From Anniella stebbinsi (lineage: Eukaryota; Chordata; Lepidosauria; Squamata; Anniellidae): a stretch of DNA of 64,000 bases. The notes below the pieces were generated by a model. The model saw nothing but the letters and a program-made list of their open reading frames with translations, did not search any database and had not been told where the DNA came from. Below, in pieces: positions 63,039 through 64,000 of this stretch. Made by a program: the position numbers and the translations under genes. Each line of letters starts with the position of its first letter. Position 1 is the stretch's first letter. The stretch spans positions 12,609,501-12,673,500 of the forward strand of contig JARDYH010000001.1 in the NCBI GenBank assembly GCA_029215795.1. The letters run 5' to 3'.

Positions 63039-64000
63039 AATGGGGAATAGAGGTTAATCGGAAACTAGCTTTTGAACAAACCAGGATTATAAATCATGGT
63101 TTGAAGTCAGCACAATATCCCGGTTTGTTCTGAAACTGGTGACCATACTTCCCCAGTTTGGATTAAACTGGGAACTATAGTAATTCAGAAGCTCTCCTGT
63201 TTAATCATGGTTCCTGCAAAGAGAGGAATTAAGGGGTGCATGCAAAGGCTGAAGGGATATTGGCTTATTGGAGATATGGACATCAAGACCAGTTCACAGT
63301 GCCCATGAGGCTATTCCTCATGTCGGAATTCATCACCGATGAACCAGCCCCACGTCATTATCAATCAGCAAACAAGCACTCCTACCAACATGGCTGGCTT
63401 TCACTAAGTGCACCACACAACTCATTAACTCTGGGACTGCTTTGTTTCAGCACTTTCACGACGGCCGGTCCTGTCAGGTCTATATCCATGACAGTAATCT
63501 ATTTTACAGCTGGCAGTATGGATTTTTAATACCTGCTTCCCTTTGTTGTTTTGTTTTATTGGGAACAGACTTTTCCTTTTGTGCGGCTGGCATTGTCGCC
63601 GCTTGACCTCTTATCTCCATCTGACAATACGCTGGGAGGCTTTGGTGCCTGCAGGTTTTATGTTAGTCATCCTTCCACAAGGTGATTATTCTTTCATTTA
63701 GGGAGAAAGGCTTTTGTGAGACGCTTGTCGGGCAATTTTTCCTTTGGAAACTCTTAAAAAAGGTTTGATTTACAGCTTAATAAAGTACAGAAATATTTAG
63801 TACGCAGAGTGCTTAAAATGCTTTTGTTTTAAACTTTGCACCATTGGATTTATATTGAATGTACTTTTCTTTTTTTAAAAAAAAAGAGGGGCTTGATTCC
63901 AGGTTTCATTCACTTAGAATTCACTTTTATTTCTTCACATTTAAATGGACACACGCCTGCAACATACTTCACTCCTCTTCGTGTGGACCATGTTCACTGC
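63039..64000. other. Unique sequence to the window end
   Basis: No exon recognised. 63,540-63,830 (GGCTGGCATTGTCGCCGC, TTAGTCATCCTTCCACAAGG, CATTTAGGGAGAAAGGC) has the character of conserved non-coding DNA; weak evidence. Confidence 0.35.

Overview
The window reads as non-coding, repeat-dense DNA from a reptile, most likely a squamate (lizard or snake). The evidence is the repeat mixture: CR1 retrotransposons ending in ATTCTATGA or TCTTATGTTC motifs, L2-like LINEs ending in (ATT)n, tRNA-derived SINEs, a MIR-like SINE, many hAT-like and Harbinger-like DNA elements, and dense microsatellites. I found no convincing host exon, rRNA gene, functional tRNA gene or CRISPR array. The only open frame with recognisable protein content is a decayed L2-like reverse transcriptase at about 33.2-34.4 kb. 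The window is therefore intergenic, or lies in a very long intron.

Layout. 0-9 kb: LINE tails, two CR1 pieces joined head to head, and a SINE split by a 539-bp hAT-like element that carries a foldback. 9-18.3 kb: a cluster of DNA transposons. It includes a three-level nest at 12.6-14.7 kb (Harbinger-like, containing a 320-bp hairpin hAT, containing a GC-rich hAT) and a 1.3-kb GC-rich hAT at 16.9-18.3 kb. 18-33 kb: CR1, SINE and MITE copies, an LTR-like insertion inside a SINE, an L2 inside a CR1, and long apparently unique tracts. 33.2-34.6 kb: the L2 copy. 34.6-50 kb: mostly unique AT-rich sequence with hAT, Harbinger, CR1, L2 and L1-type fragments. 50.2-51.4 kb: two 320-bp hairpin hATs beside a second L2-like reverse-transcriptase fragment. 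54-56.3 kb: a second 1.3-kb GC-rich hAT and a Harbinger-like element. 56-64 kb: LINE tails, a minisatellite, another hairpin hAT, MITEs and a final CR1.

How the parts relate. No pathway or operon is present. The structure is one of transposon families parasitising each other, and the target-site duplications (TSDs) are clear enough to order several insertions. The most unusual feature is a GC-rich palindromic module centred on GTGATG(A/T)CATCAC. It occurs in elements with two different terminal-inverted-repeat (TIR) types, and is present three times, at exactly 242-bp spacing, in one of them. Another notable feature is a hairpin element whose two ends belong to different subtypes and which lacks a TSD. 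Several AT-rich unique tracts look like possible conserved non-coding elements; that is only an inference from composition and motif density.
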